Below, piece after piece: positions 60,332 through 64,000 of a stretch of 64,000 nucleotides of DNA. Each line of letters begins with the position of its first letter. Positions within the stretch are counted from its first letter, which is position 1. The stretch is from Peribacillus simplex. GTDB taxonomy: Bacteria; Bacillota; Bacilli; Bacillales; DSM-1321. The DNA is taken from the NCBI RefSeq assembly GCF_001578185.1, contig NZ_CP011008.1, positions 586,001 through 650,000 on the forward strand, given 5' to 3'. The notes under the pieces were generated by a model. The model made no database searches. It was given only the letters and a program-made list of their open reading frames with translations, and was not told the origin of the DNA. Made by a program: the position numbers and the translations under genes.

Positions 60332-61520
60332 CTAGGCAGCTTGTCTATGCTTCACCGTCGTTTCATACACGACCCCTAGAATATCAAATACGGTCATCTT
60401 CTTATCTCGATGACATTTACGACCATTCTTTTTTAGCAGTTGATAAAGGCGATGCAGAATGTTCAAAAGTACTTCTGTGCCAACTGCTATCGCTTGAAAC
60501 AGTAACGGAAAGTAATCTTTAATCATATAAATCGCTTTGTATTCACTCAGCTCATGCTTTTTCTTTTCAAGCAGAAGCTGTCGCATTTGAAACATCGTAG
60601 AAGAACAAAGGAGAATGCCAATGAGTTGTCCATATAAATGGCACTCGAGGCGTTCTCTTTTAATATGTTTACATTTATCAATTTCAAAGAATGACTTCCA
60701 CGTTTTAAACAAAATCTCAATCTGCCAACGAAGTGAATCCAATGAATGTACATAGCTCGTCGGTATTTCTTCTAGCGACGTGTTCGTGATATATACATTC
60801 ATGCCCATTAAACGTTTACTTTTATTCTTCATGACAATACCTTTCTTCTTTTCACGTATCGCTTGGTTTTTCAGTCGTGTTTGCGTTTGATCGTCAGTTA
60901 AACGATGGATAATGACACGTGCCGGAAGCTTCTGATTTTGGCCAATGTTTGCCTCGGAGACTTCCATCGTTTCACCAGTAGTTAGACCAGACATCATTTG
61001 TGTCATATCAAGCTGGATGTATTCTGTTGCTTTTTTAACGTGCCATTTTTGAAGTATTTTGGCTCAGGGTTCTCTTGATATAAATGCGTGTATTCAGCTT
61101 CAACCGCGAGATATAGTAAGCCTTTTTATCATGAATGACTTGTAAGTCTCCTAAATCGAAGTAACCAAGATCACGCAAACATAAATCGCCCTCCTCTACG
61201 GTTTCAAGGCAGATTGTACCGTATGTTTTATCATTGTTCTTTCCCGGTCCTAGCTGCACGTTTAAAAATTGGCCACTCAGTAAATCGTATTCCAATTGGA
61301 TTTTCAAGCCTGCCGTATTACTACTCCCACCAGAGCCTTGATAATCTGGCGAATGAATCAGGTAGCTGAAACACAGTTGCATCTAAAATCCGAATGCGTT
61401 CGAAAGATGAAATCATGTGTGAAGATAGTGAATGTGTCGCACAGAGTTTTTGTGTTAGGAGTGAAGTAAAGACTTCTCGGAGGAAAGCGACAGCTGTTGG
61501 ATATGAGTATCTAAAGGGGT
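60332..61520 (-). pseudogene. IS4-family transposase remnant
   Basis: Minus strand, at least three frame changes. From the right: FLREVFTSLLTQKLCATHSL, then [19 protein letters not shown] (first catalytic Asp). After a shift: [20 protein letters not shown] and [17 protein letters not shown] (second Asp). After another shift near 61030: LRWQIEILFKTWKSFFEIDK (the R-E-K signature with the catalytic Glu) to the stop at 60332. The N-terminal 60-80 residues are missing. All three DDE residues survive but the gene is dead. Terminal repeats were not found. Confidence 0.8.
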
Positions 61521-61569
61521 GTTTCTATGTCCCATAGAAAAAGAAATAGTTAATACTTGCAACATTCAA

Positions 61570-61591
61570 ACTAGTACTATATAGTTCTAGT
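61570..61591. promoter_or_regulatory. TetR operator over the TetR gene promoter
   Basis: Near-perfect 22-base palindrome ACTAGTACTA-TA-TAGTTCTAGT that contains the -10 sequence TATATA; a possible -35 TTGCAA is at 61557-61562. Confidence 0.65.
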
Positions 61592-61610
61592 TATGACAAA
61601 GGTAAAATTA

Positions 61611-62177
61611 ATGAATCAAAAACGTGTGATTGAAGTGGCGGCAACATTATTTTTAGAAAAAGGGTTTGCTTATACAAGTATGGATGAATTAGTGCGTGTA
61701 AGCAAAGTATCAAAATCTAATGTGTATTATCACTTTTCTAATAAGGAAGAATTGTTAGAAGGGGTCGTTGATTATTGGATTGAAACGTATCAGCGTGTCA
61801 TTGATGAAATACTTTCTCAGAACCAATTATTAGTTGAAGATCGTGTCCAGCTGTTTTTAAAGCATTTATCACAGGGAGTTCAGTCAAGGGAGTATAAGGG
61901 TGGCTGTCCATTTATTACTCTTTATATTCAAAGTCCTGCACAAGCCACGCACATAAAAGAAAAAATAGGTCTCTTTTTTACAGGATTACAAACGAAAGTC
62001 TCTCTATTACTAAAACAAGGAGTAGAAAAAGGGGAGTTTAGAAATACGATTAATATTGACGAGGTAGCGGCACTTTTTATAACGAATCTTGAAGGAGCGC
62101 TATTTATTTCAGAAACATTGAAGGATGCAACTGTTATCAAGCAAACAGCAAACCATTTTTTTAACTTGCTTCGATAA
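61611..62177 (+). CDS. TetR family transcriptional repressor
   Basis: ATG at 61611 lies 7 bases after AAAGGT; the ATG at 61593 abuts the operator and has no ribosome binding site. The 188-aa product has a TetR helix-turn-helix (VIEVAATLFLEKGFAYTSMD, VSKVSKSNVYYHFSNKEELL) and a ligand domain with GGCPFITLYIQSP. It likely represses itself and the downstream fusion gene, since matching palindromes precede both. The inducer is unknown, but the downstream enzyme suggests an acyl or lipid-like compound. Confidence 0.88.
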   Translation: MNQKRVIEVAATLFLEKGFAYTSMDELVRVSKVSKSNVYYHFSNKEELLEGVVDYWIETYQRVIDEILSQNQLLVEDRVQLFLKHLSQGVQSREYKGGCPFITLYIQSPAQATHIKEKIGLFFTGLQTKVSLLLKQGVEKGEFRNTINIDEVAALFITNLEGALFISETLKDATVIKQTANHFFNLLR

Positions 62178-62201
62178 GAGAAGCATTTTTTTTACATTGA
62201 A

Positions 62202-62221
62202 TTAGTACTATGTAGTACTAA
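62202..62221. promoter_or_regulatory. TetR operator before the fusion gene
   Basis: TTAGTACTATGTAGTACTAA, a 20-base palindrome with the same TAGTACTA half-site as 61570-61591, directly upstream of the ribosome binding site AAAAGGAG. Confidence 0.7.
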
Positions 62222-62235
62222 AAAGGAGCGCGGAT

Positions 62236-64000
62236 ATGAGGACAATATTTTTAACTGGTGGAACAGGCTTTATTGGGAGGCAATTAGTGGAGGAATTAAC
62301 TAAAGAGGAAGTTATGATTTTTCTTTTAGTTAGGTCAAAAAGTAAGGCAACACGCATTTTTCAAGAAAAAGGTATTGTAAATGAGGCAGCCATGCACTTT
62401 ATTGAAGGTGATTTAACGAAAACAGATTTAGGTTTAAGTGATGAAGATAAGGATAGGATATTAAAAACGGATGTGATTATTCACGCGGGTGGACCAATGG
62501 ATATTAAAGCGACAGAGCAAGAGGCAGTTTCTGTAATTTTAAACGGTGCCAAGCATATCGGTGAATTAGCTAAAAGTATTCATCAATTGAAGGGCTTGCA
62601 GCAATTTATTCATATAGTAGGTTATATGAGCCCCTTGAATGATAAAAGTAGCATGGTTACGATTGATGTGTTTAAGGAAGGCAACGATTATTTGAAAATA
62701 AAAAATTCCTATGAAAGAACAAAATTTTTAGCAGATCTTTATATTCGCCAGCAGGCATCTGAAATAGGCTATCCGCTTTCTGTGATTAATCCACCAACTG
62801 TAGTCGGCAGTAGTAAAACAGGGAGTACGGAGCAAGTAGCAGGCTTAGGCTTGCTTGTGACGAGTATGCGAAGAGGGCTAATGCCAGTTGTTCCTGGAGG
62901 TAAGGGGTATAGATTACCACTTATTTCAAACGATGAGCTAGCGAAGTTTATTGTGCAGGTTTTTAAGCAGGAGCAACCGTCTATTCAAACATATACACTT
63001 GTTCAAGACAAACAGCTTGATCCAAATATGTCTGAATTATTAGGAGTTATGTCAGAAAGTATGAATATGGTAGCACCTAAAATCTCTGTACCCATTCCTT
63101 TCATGAAGGCACTTATGAAAAGTGGGGTAAGTAAAATAACACAAATTCCATCGGATGGACTGAACTTTATTACAAATAGGAAGTTTTCAAATGATTCATC
63201 GAAAAAAATCATGGGAGGGGATTGGTTTAAGAAGACGAGTGTAATGAAATTTTTCCCAGCCGTCGTAGCGGATTTGGATTATCGCTTGATGTATCAAAAT
63301 GACCAGCATAATCATGCATTTGAACGAACATTAATCGGAAACACTGTCATTTATCAAATACAAGGAGAGGGTAAGCCGTTTATTTTATTACACGGTTTAT
63401 TGAGCGATGGAGAGGATTTATTTCCTTTAGGACTAGAGCTTCATGAAAAAACTGGTCAACCGGTATGGATCCTGGATCTTCCAGGTTTAGGACGTTCCCC
63501 TTTTAAACGAGAGAAAAACCTTCTGGATCTCTATTTGAATGTAGTGAAAGAGTTAATGGGGGAAGCTACTAATGGTGCACATTTGATTGGCCATTCCTTC
63601 GGTGCGGTAATTCTTCTGGAAGCATTAGTACAAGAGTACATTGATACGAAGAATACTATTACTTTACTTCAGCCACCTGTTGCAAAAAGAAATTCTAACT
63701 CGTTTAATGCTCCTCAATTTATGAACAAATGGGCGTTGAAATTGGCAACTGCTAATTTGATAGAGCGATATTTATTAGGTAATGGTCTGTTTGAAAGTAC
63801 GGAGAGCATTCCGGAACATTATATTGCCAAAGTAAGTAGGAGCTTTACTTCGCCTAGAATTTTAAATACAACGGTTCAGCTTAACAGTTTTCTATTGAAA
63901 GACTATCAGGGTGATTTTAATAAAGTACAAAGGTATAATCTTCATATTATTTGGGGAGATCATGATAGAAGCTATTTTGCTCCATTGCATCTTGGTAAGG
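62236..64000 (+). CDS. SDR / alpha-beta hydrolase fusion protein (partial, runs off the window)
   Basis: ATG with AAAAGGAGCGCGGAT upstream; the frame is open to the last base (588 codons seen). Residues 1 to about 360 form an extended short-chain dehydrogenase of the thioester/acyl-reductase type: IFLTGGTGFIGRQLVEEL (4-21), VIIHAGGPMDI, Y-x3-K in SYERTKFLA, and INPPTVVGSS. From about 375 a second enzyme begins, an alpha/beta hydrolase: PFILLHGLLSDG (oxyanion region), nucleophile motif IGHSFGA (about 452-458) and WGDHD (catalytic Asp region) near the end. Together they could reduce and hydrolyse the same acyl substrate. It is under the control of the adjacent TetR. Confidence 0.85.
   Translation, partial: MRTIFLTGGTGFIGRQLVEELTKEEVMIFLLVRSKSKATRIFQEKGIVNEAAMHFIEGDLTKTDLGLSDEDKDRILKTDVIIHAGGPMDIKATEQEAVSVILNGAKHIGELAKSIHQLKGLQQFIHIVGYMSPLNDKSSMVTIDVFKEGNDYLKIKNSYERTKFLADLYIRQQASEIGYPLSVINPPTVVGSSKTGSTEQVAGLGLLVTSMRRGLMPVVPGGKGYRLPLISNDELAKFIVQVFKQEQPSIQTYTLVQDKQLDPNMSELLGVMSESMNMVAPKISVPIPFMKALMKSGVSKITQIPSDGLNFITNRKFSNDSSKKIMGGDWFKKTSVMKFFPAVVADLDYRLMYQNDQHNHAFERTLIGNTVIYQIQGEGKPFILLHGLLSDGEDLFPLGLELHEKTGQPVWILDLPGLGRSPFKREKNLLDLYLNVVKELMGEATNGAHLIGHSFGAVILLEALVQEYIDTKNTITLLQPPVAKRNSNSFNAPQFMNKWALKLATANLIERYLLGNGLFESTESIPEHYIAKVSRSFTSPRILNTTVQLNSFLLKDYQGDFNKVQRYNLHIIWGDHDRSYFAPLHLGK

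Overview
The window looks like chromosome from an endospore-forming member of the Bacillaceae, probably the Peribacillus / Bacillus simplex group. The evidence is low-GC coding, strong AGGAGG-type ribosome binding sites and frequent GTG/TTG starts. It also carries spore-related genes (pdaA, sspH, sda), malate:quinone oxidoreductase, and the order pdaA - DNA glycosylase - 23S rRNA methyltransferase - dihydrouridine synthase, which matches yfjS-yfjP-yfjO-yfjN of B. subtilis. The species is an inference.

Region 1 (1-13 kb) is ordinary chromosome: the end of a class I fumarase, two tiny membrane proteins, pdaA, a base-excision DNA glycosylase overlapping an RNA methyltransferase, a dihydrouridine synthase, a DUF1456 protein, a saccharopine-dehydrogenase-like enzyme, the threonine-degradation pair kbl-tdh, and an amino acid permease. 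None of the main repeat family described below was clearly recognised here.

Region 2 (13-30 kb) mixes live genes (RpoA-CTD-like protein, coaA, peptidase S51, HxlR regulator with a quinone reductase, PadR regulator, D,D-carboxypeptidase, sspH, mqo) with decaying ones (PepSY protein, Glu/Leu/Phe/Val dehydrogenase, two transporters). A complete 1.9-kb group II intron lies at 22081-24021.

Region 3 (30-64 kb) is an accessory patchwork: an IS3 element, an IS110 element with a frameshift, an IS4 remnant, five more group II introns, regulator-plus-target cassettes (TetR/MFS/SnoaL, MerR/SDR, ECF sigma/anti-sigma, TetR/SDR-hydrolase fusion) and many small membrane or zinc-binding proteins. Several short genes that are easily missed are reported: sspH (27057-27236), sda (39091-39237), a CxxC protein (45984-46157) and small membrane proteins at 28050, 49301, 55352 and 57520.

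The thread through regions 2 and 3 is an interspersed repeat, here called family A, of about 85-90 bp with roughly 25 full or partial copies. Its plan is hairpin 1 (AACTAAC/GTTAGTT stem, GGGTGC loop), then a Rho-independent-terminator hairpin with a T-tract, then hairpin 3 (GAACTA/TAGTTC stem, GGGGCAGG loop). Copies sit at gene ends, sometimes supply the stop codon, and act as landing pads. All six group II introns lie inside a copy, at only two positions: three in hairpin 1 and three in the T-tract after the terminator. Two of the hairpin-1 introns are matching 679-bp copies that have lost their reverse transcriptase, so they were presumably mobilised in trans. This nested arrangement is the most distinctive thing in the window.
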